64,000 nucleotides of DNA from Natrinema salaciae (GTDB lineage: Archaea > Halobacteriota > Halobacteria > Halobacteriales > Natrialbaceae). Every line of letters starts with the position of its first letter. Positions within the stretch are counted from its first letter, which is position 1. The notes under the pieces were generated by a model that was not told the origin of the DNA, searched no databases, and saw nothing but the letters and a program-made list of their open reading frames with translations. The stretch lies in NCBI RefSeq assembly GCF_900110865.1, contig NZ_FOFD01000002.1:306835-370834 (forward strand). The letters are read 5' to 3'. Made by a program: the position numbers and the translations under genes. Shown one piece after another: positions 9,423 to 18,130 of the stretch.

Positions 9423-10038
9423 GGAACACGCAGCCCGGTTCGACGAAAAGGCCGGCGAGTACGACGACTCGAAGTCCGACGAGTACCACGCCTGTGCGAA
9501 TCTCGTCGTGGAACACGCCAGCCCCGGCGAAGACGATGTCGTCCTCGATCTGGCAACCGGAACCGGTGCGATCGCGCTCGCGCTCGCCCCCGATGCGAAG
9601 CGCGTCGTCGGCCGGGACATCAGCGAGGGCATGCTCGAGGAAGCCGAGCAGAAAGCCGCAGACGAAGGACTCGAGAACCTCTCGTTCGGTCACGGGAGCT
9701 TCCGGGAACCGAACTACGACGGGCCGGTCGACGTGGTCACCTCGAACTTCGCCTTGCACCACCTCTCGGACGAGGAAAAGCGCGAAGCGATCGCGGTCAT
9801 CGCCGACCTGGAGCCCCGGAAATTCGTCCTCGGAGACGTGATGTTCTTCGGAGAGCCCGATCCCGACGAGCCGTTTTACTCGCCCGACGTCGACGATCCG
9901 GCAACCGTCGGGGTGCTCGCGGACGCCTTTACCGATGCCGGCTTCTCGCTGACTGCCGTCGAGCGCGTCCACGATCAGGTCGGTGTGCTGGTCGCAGAGC
10001 GAAGTTCGACCGCAGGCGACGCGGTCGGCGAGGAATGA
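9406..10038 (+). CDS. Class I SAM-dependent methyltransferase in the RNase P operon
   Basis: A 210-residue Rossmann-fold methyltransferase with motif I VLDLATGTGAIA (the SAM glycine loop), an acidic end of strand 2 (GRDIS) and motif IV SNFALHHLSD. The start at 9406 (MKRTLEEHAARFDEKA) lies inside the end of rnp3 and has a purine-rich GAGGGAG just upstream, so the longer in-frame start is not needed. Its stop overlaps rnp2 (ATGA at 10035-10038). This tight coupling between two RNase P subunit genes suggests an RNA- or translation-related target. The substrate is unknown. Confidence 0.85.
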   Translation: MKRTLEEHAARFDEKAGEYDDSKSDEYHACANLVVEHASPGEDDVVLDLATGTGAIALALAPDAKRVVGRDISEGMLEEAEQKAADEGLENLSFGHGSFREPNYDGPVDVVTSNFALHHLSDEEKREAIAVIADLEPRKFVLGDVMFFGEPDPDEPFYSPDVDDPATVGVLADAFTDAGFSLTAVERVHDQVGVLVAERSSTAGDAVGEE

Positions 10039-10520
10039 AACACCTCCCGAAACACCTCCGGCCGCGCTGGCGGTATCTCGCCGTCGAACTCGAAACGTGG
10101 CCCGACGAGCGGATCGACCGACGGTCGTTCCAGCGGGACCTGTGGTACGCGGGCCAGAACCTGCTGGGCGATCCGGGCAGCGCGGACGCCGATCTCGGCG
10201 TCGTCAGGTTCGACTTCGCCGACGGACGGGGGGACGCAGTCGTCAAAGTCCGCCGCGGGGAGACCGAGCCCGCACGGGCGGCGCTCGCCTGTATCGACGA
10301 AATCGACGGGGCTCCCGTCGGGATTCGGGTCCGCGGTATCAGTGGCACGATCCGGGCGGCTGAAGAAAACTATTTAGGACGCGACGGGCAAGATTCCGAA
10401 GAGAGAAACGTCGTGTTCGGGAACGAGGAGCGAGTCGCCGTCCTGCGGGACGGCGTTGGGGACGTGCGGCTCGATGAGACGTTCGTGGGCGCGACAGACC
10501 TCGATTACCATTTAGTGTGA
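10035..10520 (+). CDS. rnp2: Ribonuclease P protein component 2 (Pop5)
   Basis: The N-terminus MKHLPKHLRPRWRYLAVELE is diagnostic for archaeal Pop5 (Rnp2), an RRM-like protein that pairs with Rpp30 and activates the catalytic domain of RNase P RNA. At 161 residues it is slightly longer than minimal Pop5, with an acidic haloarchaeal C-terminal extension (DVRLDETFVGATDLDYHLV). It overlaps the methyltransferase by the ATGA junction and ends 4 bases before psmA, so it is part of one transcript. Confidence 0.92.
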   Translation: MKHLPKHLRPRWRYLAVELETWPDERIDRRSFQRDLWYAGQNLLGDPGSADADLGVVRFDFADGRGDAVVKVRRGETEPARAALACIDEIDGAPVGIRVRGISGTIRAAEENYLGRDGQDSEERNVVFGNEERVAVLRDGVGDVRLDETFVGATDLDYHLV

Positions 10521-10524
10521 TACT

Positions 10525-11295
10525 ATGCAGGGACAACAACAACAGCAGGCGTACGACCGCGGCATCACGATCTTCTCGCCCGACGGCCGACTCTACCAGG
10601 TCGAGTACGCTCGCGAGGCGGTCAAGCGAGGAACGGCGAGTATCGGTGTCCGAACGAACGACGGCGTCGTGCTCGCCGTCGACAAACGAGTCCCCTCCCC
10701 GCTGCTCGAGGACTCGAGCGTCGAGAAGATTCACAAGGCCGACGACCACGTCGGCATCGCCAGCGCGGGCCACGTCGCCGACGCTCGCCAGCTGATCGAC
10801 TTCGCGCGCCGCCAGACGCAGGTCAACCAGCTGCGCTACGGCGAGCCGATCGGCGTCGAGACGCTGACCAAGGAAGTCACCGACCACATCCAGCAGTACA
10901 CCCAGGTCGGCGGCGCCCGACCGTTCGGCGTCGCGCTGATCGTCGGCGGCATCCAGAACGGCGAACCGCGCCTGTTCGAGACCGACCCCTCGGGGACGCC
11001 CTACGAGTGGAAGGCCCTTGCCGTCGGCTCCGACCGCGGCGAACTCCAGACCTTCCTCGAGGAGAACTACGACCCCGAAGCCGATCTGGACGGCGGTATC
11101 CGGCTCGCGCTCGACGCGCTCGCGTCCGTCAACGAGGGCTCCCTGCTCCCCAACGAGGTGGGGCTGGCGACGATCGACGTCGAGACCGAGTCCTTCGAGC
11201 AGTTCGACCAGGATCGAATCCAGTCACACCTCGAGGAGAACGACCTCCTCGATACGGGCGAGGACGAGGCCGACGACGACGAACCCGCCGAGTAA
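10525..11295 (+). CDS. psmA: Proteasome subunit alpha
   Basis: A 256-residue alpha-type 20S proteasome subunit. The N-terminal gate and H0 helix are recognised in YDRGITIFSPDGRLYQVEYA, followed by the Ntn-hydrolase-like fold (GTASIGVRTNDGVVLAVDK). It lacks the catalytic N-terminal threonine, as expected of alpha subunits. The alpha rings gate the core and dock the PAN/Cdc48 ATPases. The C-terminus is very acidic (GEDEADDDEPAE), a common haloarchaeal trait. It follows rnp2 by 4 bases; the linkage of RNase P, proteasome and SBDS genes is the conserved archaeal arrangement. Confidence 0.96.
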   Translation: MQGQQQQQAYDRGITIFSPDGRLYQVEYAREAVKRGTASIGVRTNDGVVLAVDKRVPSPLLEDSSVEKIHKADDHVGIASAGHVADARQLIDFARRQTQVNQLRYGEPIGVETLTKEVTDHIQQYTQVGGARPFGVALIVGGIQNGEPRLFETDPSGTPYEWKALAVGSDRGELQTFLEENYDPEADLDGGIRLALDALASVNEGSLLPNEVGLATIDVETESFEQFDQDRIQSHLEENDLLDTGEDEADDDEPAE

Positions 11296-11433
11296 TCGAG
11301 GCCCGATTCCGTTTCCGACCGCTGTTTTCCCCACCGGACCCGTCCGGGCGCGCGAGCAGCGCGTACGATCGCTCCGCCGAACGACCGCGTCTCGACACCA
11401 CGCGGCACCGTCGGATCGAGTCGGGAAACACTC

Positions 11434-11439
11434 TTTTAA
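11434..11439 (+). promoter_or_regulatory. TATA box of the SBDS gene
   Basis: TTTTAA lies 22-27 bases ahead of the ATG at 11461. The spacing predicts a leaderless transcript and favours 11461 over the in-frame start at 11440, which would fall next to the box. Confidence 0.55.
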
Positions 11440-11460
11440 TTGGCGAGGGAACCATCCGGT

Positions 11461-12186
11461 ATGATTTCGCTCGACGAGGCGGTGACGGCGCGACTCGAGT
11501 CCCACGGGGCGCGCTTCGAGGTGCTCGTGGATCCGGACGCAGCGCTGGCGATCAAACGCGACGAGTTCGACGGCGACCTGGAGGACGTGATCGCCGCCGA
11601 GGACGTCTTCGAGGACGCCTCCCGCGGTGATCGCCCCGCGGAGGCCGACCTCGAGAAGGTCTTCGACACGACGGACCCGCTCGAGATCATTCCCGAGGTG
11701 ATCACGAAAGGGGAGATCCAGATCACGGCCGATCAGCGACGCGAGATGCAAGAACAGAAGCGAAAACAGCTGATCGACACCATCACGCGCAACGCGGTCA
11801 ACCCGCAGATGGACAACGCGCCCCATCCCCCCGAACGCATCGAGAACGCCCTGGAGGAGGCCGGGTTCACGGTCGATCCGATGGAGCCGGTACAGGAGCA
11901 GGTCGACGACGCCCTCGACGCGCTCCGACCGGTGATCCCGATTCGGTTCGAGGAGATCACCGTCGCCGTGCAGATACCGGCCGAACACGCGGGCAGCGCA
12001 CAGGCCAAGATCCGCCAGTTCGGCGACCTGGAGCGCGAGGAGTGGCAGGCCGACGGCTCGTGGATCGGCGTCCTCACGTTCCCGGCCGGCATGCAAAACG
12101 ACTTCTACGACACGGTCAACGAACACACGAGCGGCGAGGCCGAGACGGAGATCGTCAAGGACAAGGACGATCTGAAGACGCGGTAG
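11461..12186 (+). CDS. SBDS-family ribosome assembly factor
   Basis: A 241-residue SBDS protein with the three archaeal domains: an N-terminal FYSH domain (MISLDEAVTARLESHG to FEVLVDPDAAL), a central helical domain with GEIQITADQRREM, and a C-terminal ferredoxin-like domain (PIRFEEITVAVQIPAEHAG). SBDS works with EF-2-like GTPases to release aIF6 from new 50S subunits. It has its own TATA box but follows psmA on the same strand, as in many archaea. The ending is close to the family norm. Confidence 0.94.
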   Translation: MISLDEAVTARLESHGARFEVLVDPDAALAIKRDEFDGDLEDVIAAEDVFEDASRGDRPAEADLEKVFDTTDPLEIIPEVITKGEIQITADQRREMQEQKRKQLIDTITRNAVNPQMDNAPHPPERIENALEEAGFTVDPMEPVQEQVDDALDALRPVIPIRFEEITVAVQIPAEHAGSAQAKIRQFGDLEREEWQADGSWIGVLTFPAGMQNDFYDTVNEHTSGEAETEIVKDKDDLKTR

Positions 12187-12207
12187 CGACGGGGCCGCGT
12201 GGCACCG

Positions 12208-12525
12208 CTATCCGCGTTTGAACCCGATCAGGAAGCCGCCGGTGAAGCCGGCGCCGATCGAGAGCGTCGAGACGATCGACTCGAGCCAGTGGATATCCGC
12301 CGCACCCTGTGCCCGTTCCTGGGTTTTCAGGACCCCCGCCGAGAGTCGGTTCCAGTCCACGACGACGATTCCCTGCGACTCGAGGTAGCGAAAGACCATC
12401 AACTGGACGCCGACGATGATCGCGAGGAGTTTCGCGATCTTCTTCGCGGCGAACCCGATGACACCGCCGATGACCGCGCCGCCCCCGAACTCGAGGCCGA
12501 GCGTCGTCGGATCGAGATCTATCAT
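12208..12525 (-). CDS. FUN14-family small membrane protein
   Basis: The reverse frame from the ATG at 12525 gives 105 residues starting MIDLDPTTLGLEFGGGAV. Glycine-rich membrane segments (GGGAVIGGVIGFAAKK, then LLAIIVGVQLMVF) and a final GAGFTGGFLIGFKRG match the FUN14 family. Members have two to three short membrane spans; in eukaryotes FUNDC1 is a mitophagy receptor, but the archaeal role is unknown. The open frame extends far upstream through low-quality sequence, so the short start is chosen. It converges with the SBDS gene. Confidence 0.75.
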   Translation of the reverse strand: MIDLDPTTLGLEFGGGAVIGGVIGFAAKKIAKLLAIIVGVQLMVFRYLESQGIVVVDWNRLSAGVLKTQERAQGAADIHWLESIVSTLSIGAGFTGGFLIGFKRG

Positions 12526-12894
12526 TATGCGTCCCAATTCGAGTCGGCTCCTATGACTGTTGTGATCGGACACACGCTCGGGACCGGCGAGCGACCCGAC
12601 CGACGATCGCTGGCTCGCGACTCCCGGGTCTCGACGGCTCGAGTGGCCGAGCGAGCGACCCGTGATCCAGCATCGGGCACGGGATTGAAGACGGTTCGCC
12701 GCGTACGGACGACTATGACTCACGTGCGTCCAACGGAGGTGTGTGACCGGCATCGTTAGCGTCTCCGGGCCCACGAATCAGTGCCCGAACCGTCCGTGCG
12801 GCCGGCGCGTGCGTGCGACGGGTCGCAGGAACGACGAGCCGCGGCACTCGAGCGAACAGGGCCGATCGCGCCCGGCGGACACACAGTCACCCCC
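12526..12894. other. Divergent intergenic region between the FUN14 gene and hflX
   Basis: This stretch of about 370 bases carries the promoters of both divergent genes. Open frames run through it (including an in-frame N-terminal extension of HflX from a GTG at 12781), but the residues look like shadow sequence. No RNA gene was seen. Confidence 0.35.
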
Positions 12895-14196
12895 ATGAAC
12901 ACGATCATCGCGAAACGCGTCGATTCCGGCACGGCAGACACGAGTGAGATTCGCGACCTGGCCCGCGCGGCGGGATACACCGTCGTCGGCGAGGTCACCC
13001 AGTCACGGCGGGCGGATCCGGCCCTCCAGATCGGCGAGGGGAAGGCCGACGAGCTGGCGGCGTTGGTCGAGGAGACCGACGCCACGACCGTCATCTTCGA
13101 CAACCGACTGGGGCCGTATCAGATGTACAACCTCGGACGGCTCCTCCCAGAGGGCGTCGAAGTCATCGATCGCTTCACGCTGATTCTCGAGATCTTCGGG
13201 CAGCGTGCGCAGACGCGGAAGGCCCAGCTCCAGGTCGAACTGGCCGAACTCAGGTACGAACTCCCGCGCGCGGAGGCGAAGACGAGCCTCGCCAAGCGCG
13301 AGGAACACCCCGGGTTCATGGGTCTCGGTGAGTACGACGAGAGCCGCGAGCGGGACATCAAGGCCCAGATCAGCCGGATCAAGGACGAACTCGAGCGGAT
13401 CGAGCAGACCGAGCAGCACCGTCGGGAGCGACGGCGCGATTCCGGGTTCGATCTGGTCGCGCTCGCGGGATACACGAACGCGGGCAAGTCGACGCTACTG
13501 CGCCAGCTCGCGACCGATCTCGAGGTCGACGAAAACGAGGAACTGCACCCCGATCTGGATACGACGGCGGAGTCCCAGGACAAGCTGTTCACGACGCTGG
13601 GGACGACGACCCGCCGGGCGGACATCGACCGGCGGGACGTGCTGGTGACGGACACGGTCGGCTTCATCAGCGATCTGCCCCACTGGCTGGTCGAGTCGTT
13701 CAAGTCGACGCTGGACTCCGTCTACCGGGCGGATCTCGTCTTGCTCGTCGTCGACGTCAGCGAGCCGATCGACGAGATCCACGAGAAGCTGGTCACCTCC
13801 CACGACACCCTCTACGAGCGCAACGAGGCACCGATCGTGACCGTCCTGAACAAGATCGATCAGGTGACCGACGAAGAACTCGCGGAGAAACGCGAGGCCC
13901 TCTCGTCGCTCGCGCCGAACCCCGTCTCCGTCAGCGCGAAGGAGGGTCTCAACGTCGATACCCTCCTCGATCGGATCGACCACGAACTCCCCGACTGGGA
14001 GGCAGAGCGACTCATGTTGCCGATGACCGACGACACGATGAGCGTCGTGTCGTGGATCCACGACAACGCACACGTCGACGACGTCGCCTACGGCGACGAG
14101 GACGTCATCGTCTCCTTCGAGGCCCGACCCGCGGTGATCTCGCAGGCGCGCTCGCGCGCGAGCGAGCTACGGACCGCCGCGGCGGAATCCGCGTAG
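12895..14196 (+). CDS. hflX: GTPase HflX
   Basis: A 433-residue HflX with the N-terminal nucleotide-binding-like domain (NTIIAKRVDSGTADTSE to DNRLGPYQMYNLG), a coiled-coil linker (residues 105-180, LQVELAELRYELPRAE) and the G domain: P-loop GYTNAGKS at residues 192-199, switch DTVGFISDLPHWLVESFKST and NKID. HflX binds the ribosome's E-site region and splits stalled or stressed ribosomes. A GTG start 38 codons earlier is possible, but MNTIIAKRV is where family similarity begins. The C-terminus is a short conserved HflX tail domain. Confidence 0.92.
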   Translation: MNTIIAKRVDSGTADTSEIRDLARAAGYTVVGEVTQSRRADPALQIGEGKADELAALVEETDATTVIFDNRLGPYQMYNLGRLLPEGVEVIDRFTLILEIFGQRAQTRKAQLQVELAELRYELPRAEAKTSLAKREEHPGFMGLGEYDESRERDIKAQISRIKDELERIEQTEQHRRERRRDSGFDLVALAGYTNAGKSTLLRQLATDLEVDENEELHPDLDTTAESQDKLFTTLGTTTRRADIDRRDVLVTDTVGFISDLPHWLVESFKSTLDSVYRADLVLLVVDVSEPIDEIHEKLVTSHDTLYERNEAPIVTVLNKIDQVTDEELAEKREALSSLAPNPVSVSAKEGLNVDTLLDRIDHELPDWEAERLMLPMTDDTMSVVSWIHDNAHVDDVAYGDEDVIVSFEARPAVISQARSRASELRTAAAESA

Positions 14197-14239
14197 TTTC
14201 TTCGAACGGTATTTGACTGTCGCTCGGGATGGCTTGGAC

Positions 14240-15088
14240 GTGCCATCACGTTCCCAATCTGACACCGACGACCCGCGATCGTTTTACGACGAATACGGCG
14301 ACGACGAGTGGGAGCGACTCGAGGACGGTCTCGACGGTCGACTGGAGTTTACTGCCACCGTGGAGACCGTCGCGGAACACCTCCCGCCTACTGGCCGTGT
14401 GCTCGATGCCGGCGGCGGTCCAGGACGGTACAGTCTCTGGCTCGCCGAACAGGGATACGACGTTACGTTGGTGGATCTCAGTCGGGGGCAGCTCACCATC
14501 GCACGAGAGCGGGTACGCGAGTACGGTGTCGAGTCCAACGTCACGCTATCGCAGGGAACCATTACGGAGCTTGGTCTGGCTGCGAATACGTTCGATGCGA
14601 CGTGCTGTCTCGGCGGACCGCTTTCTCACGTGAGAGACGAACCGGACCGCGTACGTGCAGTTCGTGAACTGCAACGAGTGAGTCGAGCCGGTGCGCCGGT
14701 GTTCGTCTCCGTGATGGGGCTGCTCGGTGCAGTACAGCTGTACCTCCTGACGGGCCACAATCTCGAGGCACTCCCAGCGCTGCTCGAACACGGTGATTAC
14801 GATTCCGAGCTGCTCGAGGAATACGGCTACGAGAACGAATTTACGGCGACGCACTTCTTCCGGCGGGACGAACTGCAGTCGCTCCTCACGGAGAACGGGA
14901 TCGACGTGGTCACGATGAAAGGATTGGAGGGTTTGGCTTCGCCACTTCACGCCGATCGACTCAGAACGGGTCTCGAAGCGATCTCGGATGCCGAACGCGA
15001 GGCCCTCGAGAAGGTCGTTCGACGGACCAACGCTGCGTCGACTGTAACGGAACTGTCGATTCACATGCTCGCCGTCGGAGAAGCATAG
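14240..15088 (+). CDS. Class I SAM-dependent methyltransferase
   Basis: The protein has motif I VLDAGGGPGRYSLWLAEQG, the acidic ligand in VTLVDLSRGQL and a motif-IV-like CLGGPLSHV, placing it in the UbiE/methyltransferase-11 type group. A GTG at 14240 is chosen because an AT-rich TATA-like box at 14208-14215 would make it leaderless; an in-frame TTG at 14213 is the alternative. Codon use is somewhat less biased than in hflX. No neighbour points to a substrate. Confidence 0.8.
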   Translation: MPSRSQSDTDDPRSFYDEYGDDEWERLEDGLDGRLEFTATVETVAEHLPPTGRVLDAGGGPGRYSLWLAEQGYDVTLVDLSRGQLTIARERVREYGVESNVTLSQGTITELGLAANTFDATCCLGGPLSHVRDEPDRVRAVRELQRVSRAGAPVFVSVMGLLGAVQLYLLTGHNLEALPALLEHGDYDSELLEEYGYENEFTATHFFRRDELQSLLTENGIDVVTMKGLEGLASPLHADRLRTGLEAISDAEREALEKVVRRTNAASTVTELSIHMLAVGEA

Positions 15089-15181
15089 ACCGGCCGAATG
15101 CGAACTGTACGTGACAAACCGGCTCGCGTGCGTTCGGTCTCGAAACCCACAGCGGCCGTCGATCGCTGTCGCGACCCTCAC

Positions 15182-15188
15182 TTATAAA
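15182..15188 (+). promoter_or_regulatory. TATA box of the first thiolase/DUF35 pair
   Basis: TTATAAA lies 26-32 bases before the ATG at 15214, the spacing of a leaderless haloarchaeal transcript. The second copy of the gene pair has a different upstream sequence, with an AT box at 16921-16928. Confidence 0.6.
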
Positions 15189-15213
15189 TCGCTGACCTGA
15201 GTCCGGGTAGGAT

Positions 15214-16371
15214 ATGGAACGTGTTGCGATCATCGGTGCCTCGATGACCCAGTTCGGGCAACGCGAGGGGGAGTGGATCATGGATCTCCTCGCGGAGGCT
15301 GGAATCGAGTGTCTCGAGGATGCGGGTGTCGACGCTGACGACGTCGACCACCTGTACGTCTCGAACATGGCGAGTGGCGAGTTCGAAGGACAGACCGGCG
15401 TGCCGAACGCGCTGGCACACGACCTCGACGCGATGCCGGCGTACACCCAGCGCGTCGACCAGACGAGTTCCAGCGGCGGTGCCGGGATCTTTGCGGCCTG
15501 GCAGTCGGTCGCCAGCGGGGCCAGCGACATGACGCTGCTCGTCGGCGGCGAGAAGATGACCCACAAGACGACCGGGGAAGCCACCGACGTCATCGCGTCG
15601 CTGACCCACCCCGTCGAGTACAAGACGGGCGTCACGCTCCCGTCGTTCGCCGGTCTGACGGCGCGCCACTACCTCGAGCGGTTCGACGCGCCCCGCGAGA
15701 GCCTCGGGAAGGTCGCGGTCAAGAACCACAAAAACGGCGTGGACAACCCACACGCCCAGTTCCAGAAGGAGATCGACCTCGAGACGGTCCTCGAGTCACC
15801 GATCGTCGCCGACCCGCTGCGGCTGTACGACTTCTGTCCGATCACGGACGGTTCGGCGGCGCTCATGCTCTGTCCCGAGTCGGTCGCACAGAAGTATACG
15901 GACGAGTACGTCGTGATTTCGGGGATCGACGGCGCGACGGATACGCACGTCGTCCACGAGCGCGAGGACCCGACCGTGATGGGCGGCGTCGTCGAGAGCG
16001 GCGAGGGTGCCTACGAGATGAGCGGGCTCGGCCCCGAGGATATCGACGTGGCCGAACTCCACGATATGTTCACCATCCTCGAATTCCTCCAGATGGAGGG
16101 GCTCGGCTTCGCCGAGCAGGGCGAGGCCTGGACACTCGTCGAGGACGGCTACACGGACCGCGACGGTCAGTTACCGATCAACACCTCGGGTGGGCTCAAA
16201 TCGAAGGGGCATCCGTTGGGGGCCAGCGGTGTGGCACAGGGCGTCGAGATTTACGAACAGCTGGTCGGCGAGGCCGGCCCGCGACAGGTCGACGCGGACG
16301 TGGGGCTGTGCTGTAACGTCGGCGGCTTCGGCAACTGCGTTATTACTACGATTATGGAGGCTGCACGATGA
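15214..16371 (+). CDS. Thiolase-family protein, copy 1 (nucleophile Cys replaced by Ser)
   Basis: A 385-residue member of the archaeal SCP2-type thiolase group. Thiolase landmarks are present: GGEKMTH near residue 115, the active-site His in SKGHPLGASG and the C-terminal CCNVGGFGN loop. At the position of the usual nucleophile (CxSGG) it reads SSSGG, so the acyl-carrying Cys is a serine. It overlaps the downstream DUF35 gene by ATGA. In archaea DUF35 proteins bridge acetoacetyl-CoA thiolase and HMG-CoA synthase, so an acyl-CoA role is likely. The Ser substitution argues against a classical ping-pong thiolase reaction. It is cytosolic. I recall close haloarchaeal relatives with the same Ser, so it is probably a family trait. 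Confidence 0.85.
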   Translation: MERVAIIGASMTQFGQREGEWIMDLLAEAGIECLEDAGVDADDVDHLYVSNMASGEFEGQTGVPNALAHDLDAMPAYTQRVDQTSSSGGAGIFAAWQSVASGASDMTLLVGGEKMTHKTTGEATDVIASLTHPVEYKTGVTLPSFAGLTARHYLERFDAPRESLGKVAVKNHKNGVDNPHAQFQKEIDLETVLESPIVADPLRLYDFCPITDGSAALMLCPESVAQKYTDEYVVISGIDGATDTHVVHEREDPTVMGGVVESGEGAYEMSGLGPEDIDVAELHDMFTILEFLQMEGLGFAEQGEAWTLVEDGYTDRDGQLPINTSGGLKSKGHPLGASGVAQGVEIYEQLVGEAGPRQVDADVGLCCNVGGFGNCVITTIMEAAR

Positions 16372-16721
16372 CGATGGACGCGACGCGCTACGAGGACGGA
16401 TCGATCAGTTACCCCGGCCACCCGCGTGGACCGGGCGGATCGGAGCCGGTCGAAACGATCGATCTCAGCGAATACACCGCCGAGATCGTGACGTGGACGA
16501 CCAGTACCGCGACGCCACCCGGCGTCCGCGAGCCCAATCACCTCGCGATCGTCGAGTTCGACGTCGACGGCGAGTCGGTCCGCGCGATCGGGCAACTGAC
16601 CACCGGCGACGTCGAGACGGGCGACGAGGTCCGACCGGTTTACGTCGACGAACTCCGCGAACCCGGTGCGGGTATCAGGGTGCCCGAAAGTCAGGAGTGG
16701 GACGGGTATCGGTTCGAGCCG
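15214..16721 (+). repeat. Tandem duplication, unit 1 (thiolase + DUF35)
   Basis: The two-gene unit is repeated at 16970-18480 in the same orientation. The first 55 bases of the coding unit are identical in both, then scattered mostly synonymous changes appear. A further 195-base stretch inside DUF35 (16486-16680 against 18245-18439) is again identical. Sequence upstream of the first ATG is not shared. Confidence 0.9.
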
Positions 16722-16727
16722 GTGTAA
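16368..16727 (+). CDS. DUF35 OB-fold protein, copy 1
   Basis: A 119-residue acyl-CoA-associated DUF35 OB-fold protein (LAIVEFDVDGESVRAIGQL, then TGDEVRPVYVDELR). The Cys4 rubredoxin-like zinc ribbon often found at the DUF35 N-terminus is absent: there are no cysteines at all. Its start overlaps the thiolase stop, as in the DUF35/thiolase pairs that form stable complexes and pass acyl-CoA. It should therefore be a subunit of the upstream thiolase-like protein. Confidence 0.8.
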   Translation: MTMDATRYEDGSISYPGHPRGPGGSEPVETIDLSEYTAEIVTWTTSTATPPGVREPNHLAIVEFDVDGESVRAIGQLTTGDVETGDEVRPVYVDELREPGAGIRVPESQEWDGYRFEPV

Positions 16728-16969
16728 GTCGTCACAAAACAGCTCTCCGCGGAGACGGGCGCTTCGTTCGTCGCCGAAACGGCTGTCCAGCCGTCGTCGA
16801 CTACCGTGCTCTCCCCATACCTGCCCCGACAGCCGTTCGCGGCAATTGCCGAGAACCCCTCGAGGGAGCGCGACGGCCTCCGTTCGGTTCGATTGATTCG
16901 TTGAACGGTTCTCTCCCTTAGTTTTAAACCACCGTTCGTGGTCAGCCATCGGCAGAGGGCACACAATAT

Positions 16970-18130
16970 ATGGAACGTGTTGCGATCATCGGTGCCTCGA
17001 TGACCCAGTTCGGGCAACGCGAGGAGGAGTGGATCACGGATCTCCTCGCGGAGGCCAGCATCGAGTGTCTCGAGGACGCAGGCGTCGACACGGACGACGT
17101 CGACCACCTGTACGTCTCGAACATGACGAGCGGCGAGTTCGAAGGACAGACCGGCGTAATGAACGCGCTGGTACACGACATCGGTGCCATGCCGGCGTAC
17201 ACCCAGCGCGTCGACCAGACGAGCGCGAGCGGCGGTGCCGGGATCTTTGCGGCCTGGCAGTCGGTCGCCAGCGGGGCCAGCGACATGACGCTGCTCGTCG
17301 GCGGCGAGAAGATGACGCACCGATCGACGTCCGAAACGACCGATATCATCGCCTCGGTCACACACCCCGTCGAGTACAAGACGGGCGTCACGCTCCCGTC
17401 GTTCGCCGGACTCACCGCGCGCCACTACCTCGAGCGGTTCGATGCGCCACGCGAGAGTCTCGGAAAGGTCGCGGTCAAGAACCACAAGAACGGCGTCGAC
17501 AACCCACACGCCCAGTTCCAGAAGGAGGTCGACCTCGAGACGATCCTCGAGTCGCCCATCGTCGCCGACCCGCTGCGGCTGTACGATTTCTGTCCGATCA
17601 CGGATGGGTCGGCGGCGCTCATGTTCTGTCCGGAATCCGTGGCACAGGAACATACCGACGAGTACGCCGTCGTGTCGGGCGTCGACGGCGCGACGGACAC
17701 GCAGGTCGTTCACGAGCGCGAGGATCCGACCGTGATGGGCGGCGTCGTCGAGAGCGGCGAGGGTGCCTACGAGATGAGCGGGCTCGGCCCCGAAGACGTC
17801 GACGTGGCCGAACTGCACGATATGTTTACTATCCTCGAATTCCTCCAGATGGAGGGGCTCGGCTTCGCCGAGCAGGGTGAGGCCTGGACACTCGTCGAGG
17901 AGGGAGACACCGAGCGAGACACCGGTTCGTTGCCGACCAACACCTCGGGCGGGCTCAAATCGAAAGGCCATCCTCTCGGCGCAAGCGGCGTGGCACAGGG
18001 CGTCGAAATCTACGAACAGCTGGTCGGCGAGGCCGGCCCGCGGCAGGTCGACGCGGACGTGGGACTGTGTTGTAACGTCGGCGGCTTCGGCAACTGCGTT
18101 ATCACCACGATCATGGAGGCTGCAAAATGA
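16970..18130 (+). CDS. Thiolase-family protein, copy 2 (nucleophile Cys replaced by Ser)
   Basis: This is the tandem paralogue of the gene at 15214, 386 residues and nearly identical in sequence. Again the thiolase nucleophile position is serine (SASGG), while the GHPLGASG histidine and the CCNVGGFGN loop are kept. Differences cluster in a few surface segments, for example the residues before LPTNTSGG, where one extra codon is present. It overlaps its own DUF35 partner by ATGA. Selection has kept both copies intact, so either dosage or slightly different acyl specificity may matter; that is inference. Confidence 0.85.
   Translation: MERVAIIGASMTQFGQREEEWITDLLAEASIECLEDAGVDTDDVDHLYVSNMTSGEFEGQTGVMNALVHDIGAMPAYTQRVDQTSASGGAGIFAAWQSVASGASDMTLLVGGEKMTHRSTSETTDIIASVTHPVEYKTGVTLPSFAGLTARHYLERFDAPRESLGKVAVKNHKNGVDNPHAQFQKEVDLETILESPIVADPLRLYDFCPITDGSAALMFCPESVAQEHTDEYAVVSGVDGATDTQVVHEREDPTVMGGVVESGEGAYEMSGLGPEDVDVAELHDMFTILEFLQMEGLGFAEQGEAWTLVEEGDTERDTGSLPTNTSGGLKSKGHPLGASGVAQGVEIYEQLVGEAGPRQVDADVGLCCNVGGFGNCVITTIMEAAK

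Noticed and set aside
12781..12894. N-terminal extension of HflX from a GTG
   Set aside because: The added 38 residues are Arg/Ala-rich and do not resemble other HflX proteins; the family sequence begins at MNTIIAKRV.
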